From assembly GCA_963708675.1 (NCBI GenBank), contig CAVPTO010000003.1, positions 4,092,001-4,156,000 of the forward strand: a DNA stretch of 64,000 nt. The letters are read 5' to 3'. The stretch comes from DATAXP01 sp963708675. GTDB lineage: Bacteria > Planctomycetota > Planctomycetia > Pirellulales > PNKZ01. The position numbers were made by a program, and so were the translations under genes. The notes under the pieces are model-generated. The model was given only the letters and a program-made list of their open reading frames with translations, ran no database searches and was not told where the DNA came from. Shown here piece by piece: positions 54,652-62,512 of this stretch. Positions within the stretch are counted from its first letter, which is position 1. Each line of letters starts with the position of its first letter.

Positions 54652-54864
54652 TCAAACCAAAGTGATCACCACGTCGATGTTCCCGCGGGTGGCCTTCGAG
54701 TAAGGGCAAATCTGATTTGCAGCGTCGACGATTTTCTGGGCGACCTCGCGGTCCACGCCAGGCAAGCTGACGTTCAAACGTGCGCCAAGCAAAAAGCCTC
54801 CTTCGTTCGTGCCCAGGTCAACCTCGGCGTCGATCGCTCGATCGCTCGATCGGCCGGAAGCGTG
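54652..54864 (-). pseudogene. ohr: Truncated organic hydroperoxide resistance gene (3' fragment)
   Basis: Only the last about 70 residues of Ohr remain: AIDAEVDLGTNEGGFLLGARLNVSLPGVDREVAQKIVDAANQ, then ICPYSKATRGNIDVVITLV and stop. The resolving-type Cys (ICPYS) is present, but the N-terminal half with the peroxidatic Cys is absent. The homology ends exactly where the first 61-bp palindromic repeat begins (54865). The junction has a small tandem gatcgctc repeat. The missing N-terminal half is not elsewhere in the window, so this is a deletion or insertion scar of the adjoining cassette. Confidence 0.85.
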
Positions 54865-54925
54865 GGACAATCTAAGGGGACATTCTACATTATTATGTAA
54901 AAGTAGAATGTCCCCTTAGAATCCC
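54865..54925. repeat. 61-bp palindromic direct repeat, left copy
   Basis: Contains a perfect 18-bp stem (tctaaggggacattctac with gtagaatgtccccttaga) around an A/T-rich loop attattatgtaaaa. Identical, base for base, to 55772-55832 in the same orientation. The two bracket an 846-bp toxin-immunity cassette and border the truncated ohr gene. The stem-loop is of the type recognised by REP/IS200-like Y1 transposases, though no transposase is present. Confidence 0.93.
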
Positions 54926-54977
54926 TCGTTTGAGAAAATATTTCCAGACGCGAGTTTGTGCCTAATCGAGATAGGAG

Positions 54978-55352
54978 CTATTGGCTTCTCGACATTGTCA
55001 TCGACTTTGAGGCGATATCGGCACTCTCCTGTAGCCAATCTACCGGAAATGGCGAAGGTCTTTGAGCTTGAAGACGCTCGACACAGGAGATGAGCGCAAG
55101 GAGATGTACCACTGCGCCACGAAGAAGCAACCGCATTGATAGATTGTCGAAGGTAGCCCAATCGGCAACTCGCTGAAGAAACAATTCCAACTGATTGGCG
55201 TCTATCGCAATGGTGTCAGACATGTATTCGTTTAGGCCAGCAGAAACCCCCACTTCTGATTCGAGGTGTCTTACTTGCGACAAAAAAAGCTTGCCAACCA
55301 AACGACCGGGCGACCAGACAGTCTTATCATTGTGCTCAACTATGTATCCCAT
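54978..55352 (-). CDS. Predicted immunity protein of the orphan toxin tip
   Basis: 124 residues, beginning 6 bases after the toxin-tip stop: MGYIVEHNDKTVWSPGRLVG, KLFLSQVRHLESEVGVSAGL, then MSDTIAIDANQLELFLQRVA and a helical C-terminal half (MRLLLRGAVVHLLALISCVE). No family recognised. Its base composition is lower in G+C than the surrounding chromosome. A role as antitoxin to the upstream nuclease tip is inferred from order and size. Confidence 0.6.
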   Translation of the reverse strand: MGYIVEHNDKTVWSPGRLVGKLFLSQVRHLESEVGVSAGLNEYMSDTIAIDANQLELFLQRVADWATFDNLSMRLLLRGAVVHLLALISCVERLQAQRPSPFPVDWLQESADIASKSMTMSRSQ

Positions 55353-55358
55353 GATGCT

Positions 55359-55694
55359 CTACCACTCCAATCGAATTTGGACCCCGGGATTCGCCTGCCG
55401 CAGAAGGTCGATCTCCTTTACGATCGCTGCTTCAAAGGCGGCGTCAACAGGCTTGCCGGCAGTGAACTTAAATCCTATGGGGGCGTTTTCGTAGCCAGGT
55501 AATAGCTTCCGCGCCTCCATATATGACTCGAATTTCTGTTTTATATGCCTGTTCACCCACGCTTGGATATCGCCAGCGAACACCGCTGATTTTTCTTCCC
55601 ACAACACGCCACCTTGAATGAGATCTATGTCTGTTATTGTCTTTCCTGTCGTTGGGTTTACAACCGGATAGTTTTTCTTGCCATCAAGCAGCAA
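55359..55694 (-). CDS. Orphan polymorphic-toxin C-terminal tip, PD-(D/E)XK nuclease-like
   Basis: 111 residues from a TTG at 55694; the frame is open about 25 residues further toward the repeat with no ATG, as expected for a detached tip. YPVVNPTTGKTITDIDLIQGGVLWEEKSAVFAGDIQAWV has the D-x(n)-E-x-K line (ITDIDLI, then LWEEKSA) of restriction-nuclease folds found in polymorphic toxins. The remainder is helical (HIKQKFESYMEARKLLPGYE; FEAAIVKEIDLLRQANPGVQ) and ends at LEW. DNA or RNA cleavage is inferred. It lacks any delivery domain and sits between the two 61-bp repeats. Confidence 0.65.
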   Translation of the reverse strand: MLLDGKKNYPVVNPTTGKTITDIDLIQGGVLWEEKSAVFAGDIQAWVNRHIKQKFESYMEARKLLPGYENAPIGFKFTAGKPVDAAFEAAIVKEIDLLRQANPGVQIRLEW

Positions 55695-55771
55695 TTTACT
55701 TGGGGCAACAGAGCACTCTGCGGTCGTCGATCAGCAAACGCCGCGTGAAGATGAGAGCGTGTTCGCAGTTA

Positions 55772-55832
55772 GGACAATCTAAGGGGACATTCTACATTAT
55801 TATGTAAAAGTAGAATGTCCCCTTAGAATCCC
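55772..55832. repeat. 61-bp palindromic direct repeat, right copy
   Basis: Exact copy of 54865-54925 in the same orientation, 907 bp away start to start. It separates the immunity gene at 55854 from the orphan toxin tip at 55359. Confidence 0.93.
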
Positions 55833-55853
55833 CGCATAATCAAACAGATAATG

Positions 55854-56129
55854 CTACGGCGCTGGTTCGCGCTTCGATGTACCGGACCCTAGCTCCATTC
55901 CATTATTAAAAAGCGAGAGCACCGAACCCGACCAGCCGTATACGACTATTGCGTCGCCACGGAAGTCAATCTCAACCCCACGATCATTCTCCGGCCCTTC
56001 AGCCGTTACCTCAAAGGTCTGATGCGGCTGCATCGGGTATGTGTCGCCCCACGGTTCGAGGGCAAAAGTCACTGTCTCGTCGCTCTCGTTATTTACTCGA
56101 AAGACCATCTTTGTCTTTGCATCACTCAT
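55854..56129 (-). CDS. Predicted immunity protein of the Hint toxin
   Basis: 91 residues, 12 bases after the toxin stop on the same strand. All-beta look: MVFRVNNESDETVTFALEPW, then GVEIDFRGDAIVVYGWSGSV and LSLFNNGMELGSG. Similar short beta-sandwich proteins are often found next to toxins, but I cannot assign a named immunity family. The function is inferred from position. Confidence 0.6.
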   Translation of the reverse strand: MSDAKTKMVFRVNNESDETVTFALEPWGDTYPMQPHQTFEVTAEGPENDRGVEIDFRGDAIVVYGWSGSVLSLFNNGMELGSGTSKREPAP

Positions 56130-56141
56130 GGTTCTACCTCG

Positions 56142-57225
56142 TTAGTGTCCAAGTAAGTCCGTAGCTTTGCGCATTAGCTCTTCACGGAACTTTGCGGTAA
56201 GATTCGCGGGGTTGCGAGCAAATTCATTCGCGTAAAAGGCTTGCCATTTCTGCGCGATTTCTCTTGTGACTCCGCCCTGCACGAGTTGCTCTCTCGTTAA
56301 GTTACGGATTGCCGTTTGAGCGCCTTCCGCACCTGTGCCCCTTTTCATCACCTGCTTTCCGAACTGAGTGTTCGTAGTTACGCCCTTCGGGAAGTATGAG
56401 GGGTCGATTTGCAGCTTCGCCAAATTACTTGGGGCATTACTTGCTGCAAGTTCTTCGGCTTTGGCCGCAATACTCTTTGGATTGAAATCCGCTGCGTCTG
56501 GAAAGAGTTCGGCCTTAAGCTTCGTCGCGTCGGACAGAACGTCCTCTGCTTTTGCTCCCTTGTCACGAATCAGATTTCCAAGTTCTTTCGCGGCAGCGTC
56601 GGCAGCACTCTCCGGTGTCTTCGCGCGACTGACCTTACTCAGCAAATCACTGTAATCGTCGTTGTGGACCCAGATCGCGGCTCGCCCCACGAAATAGGTG
56701 TGGTGCTGCTCGACCTCGAAATTATAGACGATGATCGGCTGATCCGCCGCCGCATGGCTACGATCAATCCAATCGATACGGCATGTGCCGCCGTCGGCTA
56801 ACGTCAGTTGGTCACCGACGTCCAGTTCATCCGCGCAAGAACCGGCCCTTTGTGGGGACATAGAAAGGATGAGTCGGCGTGCAAACGATTCGCTCAACTT
56901 CTCCCTTCGTGCGCGATCCAAGATGCAACAGTTCATGAGCTGGGTTCACGAAGGTTTGCAGCACAGGCCGATAGACATTCTCGGCAGAGCGATTGTGCTG
57001 ATCGCGAGTTAGTACGCAGTCGCCAACTAGCACACTCTCGATCGGCCGTAGCCCCTCACGGGTATGAACCAGCGTACCGGCGACGAAGCATGTCTTGAGA
57101 TTCAAGGCCTTGGCCAAGCTGCCCAGCGCTTCAGAAATCTTCGGACCTGCCGTCGGCGGACCCATTTGAGCGCGGTAAGCTCCACCACCGACGTGCGCGC
57201 CGCACATGCTTGGAAGCCGCCGCAT
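56142..57225 (-). CDS. Hint-domain polymorphic toxin fragment (frameshift at about 56833)
   Basis: A pretoxin Hint (intein-like) protease: LKTCFVAGTLVHTREGLRPIESVLVGD with the catalytic Cys, then VCTPTHPFYVPTKGRF. Here the frame stops; adding a CG pair in the ccgcgc at 56831-56836 restores LRADELDVGDQLTLADGGT and the Hint end VYNFEVEQHHTYFVGRAAIWVHN. The remaining 170 residues are the toxin tip, with DFNPKSIAAKAEELA, LQIDPSYFPKGVTTNTQFGK and a helical C-terminus (FREELMRKATDLLGH). I do not recognise the tip's activity. The N-terminal delivery part is missing; the frame upstream of 57225 is broken. Hint domains release the tip by autocleavage. Confidence 0.75.
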
Positions 57226-57724
57226 GCGCCGATAGCCCCCAGGCCTCGCGACATCTCGTCCCCGCTCATATCCGCAAATTCATTCCCATTCGCCTCGCAA
57301 CCACTTCCGCTAAAATCCCGGATGCTATTGTGCTTGTCAGCCAGTGCCGAGTTGCTCACGGCTGACCACCTGCGAGCAAAACACAATCTGTTTCACCGCT
57401 TAACCTCCACGGTAATCGACCTTCGGTCTTCGGAACCGATGCTCTATCCTTTGACCCGCCCCGATTTGATTGTTGAAAGTAGGCCAGGGGTTCGAGTAGC
57501 TTTGGCGGGCTTGGACTGAACGATCGCGAGGTTTGCGCCGCCATGCGAGGGCACGCGGTGTGAAAGGGCGCGAGGTGATATCGGTCGGCGGATGCGGTGC
57601 GGAGTTTTTGCTCATGGGCGCAGTGGGCAAAAAGTCGCGGCGATGATGAGAGGGCAGGGGACTTATTGCACAAAACGTGGGGCCCCATGGGTATGGGAAT
57701 AAGTCGCGCGATGCGGCGAGCGAA
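57226..57724. other. Degraded upstream part of the toxin locus; no intact gene
   Basis: On the minus strand 57226-57386 reads SNSALADKHNSIRDFSGSGC and EFADMSGDEMSRGLGAIGAC in a frame that does not join the Hint frame, so it looks like the decayed end of a larger toxin protein. A GTGGAGGTTAAGC site near 57405-57420 is followed only by a short open frame. From 57420 to 57724 I see nothing coding. Confidence 0.5.
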
Positions 57725-57830
57725 AGGGAGGCGGGAGACCTGCGGTCGGACGCGCGGCGGGGTCAGAGACCCGCGCCGAGCGCAGGGTTCGACGCGCGGC
57801 GGGGTCAGAGACCCGCGCCGAGCGCGTGAA
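57725..57830. repeat. GC-rich tandem repeat, family C, copy 3
   Basis: After ggagacctgcggtcgg, the unit gacgcgcggcggggtcagag plus acccgcgccgagcgc occurs twice in tandem (about 57748-57782 and 57791-57825). The same words form the right arms of the family C elements at 52755 and 54480. Confidence 0.82.
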
Positions 57831-57860
57831 CATGGACGGCGGCAGAGTGGGGCGACGCTC

Positions 57861-57911
57861 CCTCATCCGTCCGCCTGCGGCGGCCACCTTCTCCCGGTGG
57901 GAGAAGGGGTG
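57861..57911. repeat. Family B half-element inside the 3' end of the sulfatase gene
   Basis: cctcatccgtccgcctgcgg, then cggccaccttctcccggtgg and gagaagg matches the right half of the family B elements at 28478 and 33859. It encodes the last about 17 residues of the minus-strand sulfatase and includes its stop codon. Confidence 0.8.
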
Positions 57912-59371
57912 ATGAACGCGGACCCGCGCCGATCGCGTGCGTCAGGGCCTGGTTTGTTTCGTCGACGGATTCGCGCGGTCACGCTCAGCCAGTCGGCGAA
58001 GTTCTGCGACAGCTCGGTCACGCGACTCGGTTGTTGCGAGGCGAGATCGTTCTGCTCACCGATGTCGCGCGACAAGTCGTAGAGTTGCCAAGGTTCGCGG
58101 TCTTTCGAACGCACCAGCTTCCAATCGCCTTTGCGGACGGCGCTGTAACCGCGAAACTGCCAGAAGAACTCGCGCGGCGTCATTTTGCGTCCTGCCAGTG
58201 CCGAGCGAATGTCGACGCCATCGAGGATCCAATCGGTCGGCATCTCGTTGCCTGCAATGCCCACGAGCGTCGGCAGCAGGTCCATGCTCCACAGCATCTC
58301 GTCGCACACCGAGCCGCCGATGATGTGCCCCGGCCAACGTGCAATGGCCGGCACGCGGATGCCGCCTTCGTAGCACTGCGTGATGCCGCCGCGCAGTGGG
58401 CCGTTGCTTCCCTCGGGAATGTGATTTGGCTCGGGGGGATGGGCGCCGTTGTCGGACATGAGGAACACGAACGTGTCGTCGCGGTCGTCGAGATCATCTA
58501 CCGTTTTCAGCACGCGGCCGATGGCATCGTCCAAGGCGGTCATCACGGCGGCGTAGCGTCGGAAGTCGTCGGTCTCGTCAGCGTCCCATCCATACAACTG
58601 CAGATACTTGTCGGGAACTTGCCACTTCGTCACTTCGCCGGGCGGCGTGTTCAACGGGTTCGGAATGTGCGCGGCGTTGAACGGCAAATAGACGAACCAC
58701 GGCGTCGTGGCATGTGCACGGATGAAGTCGCACGCGGCGTCGGCGAACAGATCGGTCGAGTAACCTTCGACGCGAACGTTCTCGGTGCCTTGGTACGTGT
58801 CGAGCCGACCTCGGTACAAGTGATGGTAGTAGTCGATGTTGCCCGACGCGTGGCCGAAGAACGTATCGAAGCCGCGTTCGGTCGGCCGTCCACCCTCGCC
58901 GAAGCCGATGTTCCATTTGCCGAAGGCGGCGGTCGCGTAGCCCAACGGCTTCAGAAACGACGGAATGATCGGTTCATCGAGTGGCAGCCCAAGGCCCAAC
59001 TGCTCCTCGGGCTTCAGTTGCCAATTCAATCCCGTCCGCAAGGGATGTCGGCCGGTGAGGATCGCCCCTCGACTGGGTGTGCACGATGGCGAGCCGCAGT
59101 AGAAGTCGGTGAGACGCGTGCCGTCGGAGGCTAGGCGATCGATGTTCGGTGTGCGGATCGTTTTGTTGCCGTAGCATCCGAGATCGCCGTAGCCGACGTT
59201 GTCGATGACAATCAAAAGCAGATTGGGATGCGACGCCTCGGCAGCTTCGAGCACGCGCGGTTGCGAGATGGCGAGCGCCACGATGATCGCCGCAATCATG
59301 TTCGCCGCAATCATGTTCGCCGCAATGATGTGCGCGATGTTCACCAGCGGCGGGGGATGACGGCTGTTCAT
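57863..59371 (-). CDS. Secreted sulfatase (arylsulfatase A type)
   Basis: 502 residues from ATG 59371. The signal region contains a tandem IAANMIAANMIAAI repeat encoded by 15-base direct repeats. Active-site motif C97-T-P-S-R101 with GAILTGRHPLRTGLN, metal ligands in LLLIVIDNVGYGDLGCYGNK, and FGKWNIGFGEGGRPTERGFDTFFGH and FLMSDNGAHPPEPNHIPEGSNGPLRGGI are typical of the arylsulfatase-A group. The gene's last residues (TPSPTGRRWPPQADG) come from a palindromic repeat, suggesting the original stop was lost when the element arrived. It needs formylglycine modification. Confidence 0.92.
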   Translation of the reverse strand: MNSRHPPPLVNIAHIIAANMIAANMIAAIIVALAISQPRVLEAAEASHPNLLLIVIDNVGYGDLGCYGNKTIRTPNIDRLASDGTRLTDFYCGSPSCTPSRGAILTGRHPLRTGLNWQLKPEEQLGLGLPLDEPIIPSFLKPLGYATAAFGKWNIGFGEGGRPTERGFDTFFGHASGNIDYYHHLYRGRLDTYQGTENVRVEGYSTDLFADAACDFIRAHATTPWFVYLPFNAAHIPNPLNTPPGEVTKWQVPDKYLQLYGWDADETDDFRRYAAVMTALDDAIGRVLKTVDDLDDRDDTFVFLMSDNGAHPPEPNHIPEGSNGPLRGGITQCYEGGIRVPAIARWPGHIIGGSVCDEMLWSMDLLPTLVGIAGNEMPTDWILDGVDIRSALAGRKMTPREFFWQFRGYSAVRKGDWKLVRSKDREPWQLYDLSRDIGEQNDLASQQPSRVTELSQNFADWLSVTARIRRRNKPGPDARDRRGSAFITPSPTGRRWPPQADG

Positions 59372-59499
59372 AGCCCATTCAGCATGCACGATGCTCGTAG
59401 CGTTTTCCAGCAGATGTTGCGCGGCTCGCATCGGCCGACGGGCGAGGCTAGATTATGGTTTCCGCTTTTGACCACCCGCCTCCCGCGTAATCTTCGCTC

Positions 59500-62400
59500 A
59501 TGCTGTTCACCGTTCGCGCGGCGTTCATTGCCGCAACCGCCGCCTTCGTGACCGTCGGGGCCTTTGACTCGATGGCTGCCGAGCAGGGGGCCGATTTAGG
59601 GGCCGAACTGCCGCGCATTCCGCCGACGTCACCGGCCGACGCGATGAAAACGTTCCAGCTCAAGCCAGGGTTTCGCATCGAGCAAGTCGCCGCCGAGCCG
59701 ATGGTCAACAGCCCCGTGGCGATGGCGTTCGACGAAGACGGCCGGCTGTTCGTGTGCGAAATGCGAGGCTATCCGCTGAATGCCGCGGACCAGGCGAGCA
59801 GCATCCGCTTGCTGGTCGACGAGAACGGCGACGGCCGTTTCGACCGGAGCACGGTGTATGTCGACAAGATGCGATGGCCGTCGGCGGTCGCATGTTGGGA
59901 CGGCGGCATTTTCGTCGCCGACGCGCCGGAGGTCTGGTACTTCAAGGACATGGATGGCGATGGCCGCGCCGATGGCGAAGGGGATGTGCGACGTAAGATC
60001 TTCATTGGTTTCGGCGACGACAACTGCGACGGGCTGCTGAACTCGTTCACGTGGTCGCTCGACAATCGTATCGAGATTGCCACCAGCAGCACCGGCGGCA
60101 ATGTCTCGCTGCTCGACGAGCAAGGGCATCCGAAGCCCGACACGCGGCCGATGTCGATCCGTGGACGTGACATCGCGCTCGACCCGCGAACGCTCGAGTT
60201 CGAGCTGACCAGCGGAGCGATGCAGCACGGCATGTCGTTCGACGATTGGGGACGCAAGTTCGTCTGCGGCAATCACAATCCGATTCAGCAAGTGATGTAC
60301 GAAGAGCGCGATCTGCGTCGTCGCGCCTTACGTCGTCGCGCCGCCATCGCGTGTCGAGATCTGCGAAGAGGGGCAAGCCGGCCCCGTGTATCGCACCAGC
60401 CCGCTCGAACCTTGGCGCGTGGTGCGCATGCGCATGCGCGTCACGGGTCAGGTGAAGGGGGCCATCGAGGGAGGTGGCACGCCTGCCGGTTATTTCACTG
60501 CCGCGACGGGTGTGACCATTTATCGTGGCACCGCGCTGCCGGCCGACATGGCAGGCATGGCCTTCATCGGCGAAGTCAGCGGCAACCTCGTGCATCGCCG
60601 CCGTTTGGAGACGGATGGTCTGCAATTCATCGCCCGACGCATCGATGACAAGAGCGAGCTTCTCACTTCGACCGACAACTGGTTTCGCCCGGCGCAGTTC
60701 GCCCACGGACCGGATGGCGCGCTGTACGTGGCCGATGTTTGCCGCGAGTTAATCGAGACGCCGCTGAGCATCCCCGACGACATTCGAAAGCATCTCGACG
60801 AGCGCAGCGGCATCGACCGTGGACGCATCTATCGCATCGTCGGCGCCGATTTCAAGCAGCCCGCCTTTCGCAAACTTGCGAAGGCGTCGACCGACGAACT
60901 CGTCGTGACGCTTGCGCATCCGAACGCGTGGCATCGACAAACGGCATCGCGACTGTTGTATCAACGACAAGCGCGAACGGCGGTTCCCGCCCTCGTGCGC
61001 TTGGCCGAGGCCGGCAATCCTTTCGCCCGGCTGCACGCGCTGTACGTTCTCGACGGCTTGGAATCGTTAAACGATTCGATCGTCGCGCGGCGCTCGACGA
61101 CCGTCATCCGCAGATTCGCCGCCACGCGGTGCGTTTGTCGGAACGACTGGAAACATGGCCCGAGAACGTCACTCGCCGGCTTTACGCAATGGTTGACGAC
61201 GATGACTTGGAGGTGCGTTATCAGTTGGCGTTCACGCTCGGCATGATGCCGCCAGACTCCGAACGCGACGCCGCACTGATGCGACTGGCCGAACGCGATG
61301 GCGAGAATAGTTGGATGCGTTTCGCCGTGCTCGTGTCACTTTCTTCCGGCGATGTCGAGACGGGTCTTGCGAGCCTCGTTTCTGACGAAGCGCTGCGTAG
61401 CAGTAAGGCCGGCAATGCGCTCTTCGCAGCACTAGCCGGGGTGCTCGGTCATCAGGCTGGCCACATCGAGCCGACGTTGGCCACCTTGAGCGAATCGGAC
61501 AACGCGTTGTCGCTGACGCTCGCGAGAAGCTACCTCGATGGACTCGTGCGTTCGGGACGTCCGCCGAATGCGGTGCTTGCCTCGGGCGAAGCCCAACGTT
61601 TGCCCACGCTTGCCAAGTCGTTAGTGAATAGCTCACGACAGACAGCGGTCGATGCGGCAAAGTCGACGGCCTTGCGCGCCCGAGCGATCGCGATGTTGCC
61701 GCTGGCCAACTTCGCCGATGTTCGCGACGTGCTTTCGCAGTTGCTTCTCGATCAACAGCAACCCGGCGAAGTGCAGCAGGCGGTGCTCGAAGCGCTCGAA
61801 CGGTTCGACGACCCGGGCGTGGCGCCGTTGGTGATCGAGGCTTGGCCTGCGCTGAGTCCACGCATGCGCGCCGTCGCCAGCGAAACGTTGTTCGGCAGAC
61901 GGGCGTCGATCGTCGCGTTGCTCGATGCCATCGAGGCCAGCCGCTTCGCGGCACGTGATGTAGAACCTGCGCGACGCCAATGGTTGGCGCACTCTGACGA
62001 TCAGGCGGTTCGCGATCGCGCCACACGGTTGTTCGGCGACATGTCGTCTGGCCGAAGGAACGAAGTCGTCGCGAGTTATCGCACCGCGTTGCAACTATCC
62101 GGCGACGTCGACCGCGGCCGAGCGATCTTTCAGAAGACGTGCGTGTCGTGCCATCGACTCGAAGGGAAGGGGACCGAGGTCGGCCCGAGCCTGACGACGG
62201 CCAAGAACCGCGGCGCGGAGTTCATTCTGCTCAACGTGCTTGATCCCAGCCGCGAAGTGAATCCGCAGTACGTCAACTATGTTCTCGTGACCGACGACGG
62301 CCGCAGCGTGACAGGGCTGATCGCCGGCGAGACCGCCACGAGCGTCACCCTTCGTCGGGCCGAAGGCGCGAGCGAGACGGTGCTCCGATCGCAGATCGAA

Positions 62401-62505
62401 CAGTTGCAGAGCACCGGCCTATCGCTGATGCCTGAAGGGCTGGAACAGCAGTTCGACCCGCAGGGCATGGCCGATCTGATCGCGTATCTTCTCGCGGTGC
62501 AATGA
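59500..62505 (+). CDS. PVC-type membrane-bound dehydrogenase/heme-binding CxxCH protein (two frameshifts)
   Basis: About 1000 residues. N-terminal signal, then a propeller of the PVC dehydrogenase type: FQLKPGFRIEQVAAEPMVNSPVAMAFDEDGRLFVCEMRGYP and IFVADAPEVWYFKDMDGDGRAD. The frame breaks near 60316-60325 (gcgtcgtcgcgcc; removing one C gives DLRRAPYVVAPPSRVEICEE) and near 61083-61090 (gtcgcgcgg; one base missing). Between lie TPAGYFTAATGVTIYRGTAL and HGPDGALYVADVCRELIETP. Next come HEAT-like helical repeats, and last a c-type heme domain FQKTCVSCHRLEGKGTEVGPSL with RSVTGLIAGETATSVTLRRAEG. All blocks are intact, so indels are likely assembly errors. Probably an exported redox enzyme. Confidence 0.88.
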
Positions 62506-62512
62506 TCGCCGG

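Noticed and set aside
54916..55161. Minus-strand 81-codon frame in the toxin cassette
   Set aside because: Overlaps the 124-residue immunity frame, which has better composition and correct position behind the toxin tip.
54865..57400. Island as a prophage or integrated plasmid
   Set aside because: No integrase, structural, replication or mobilisation gene is present; only toxin and immunity frames and repeats.
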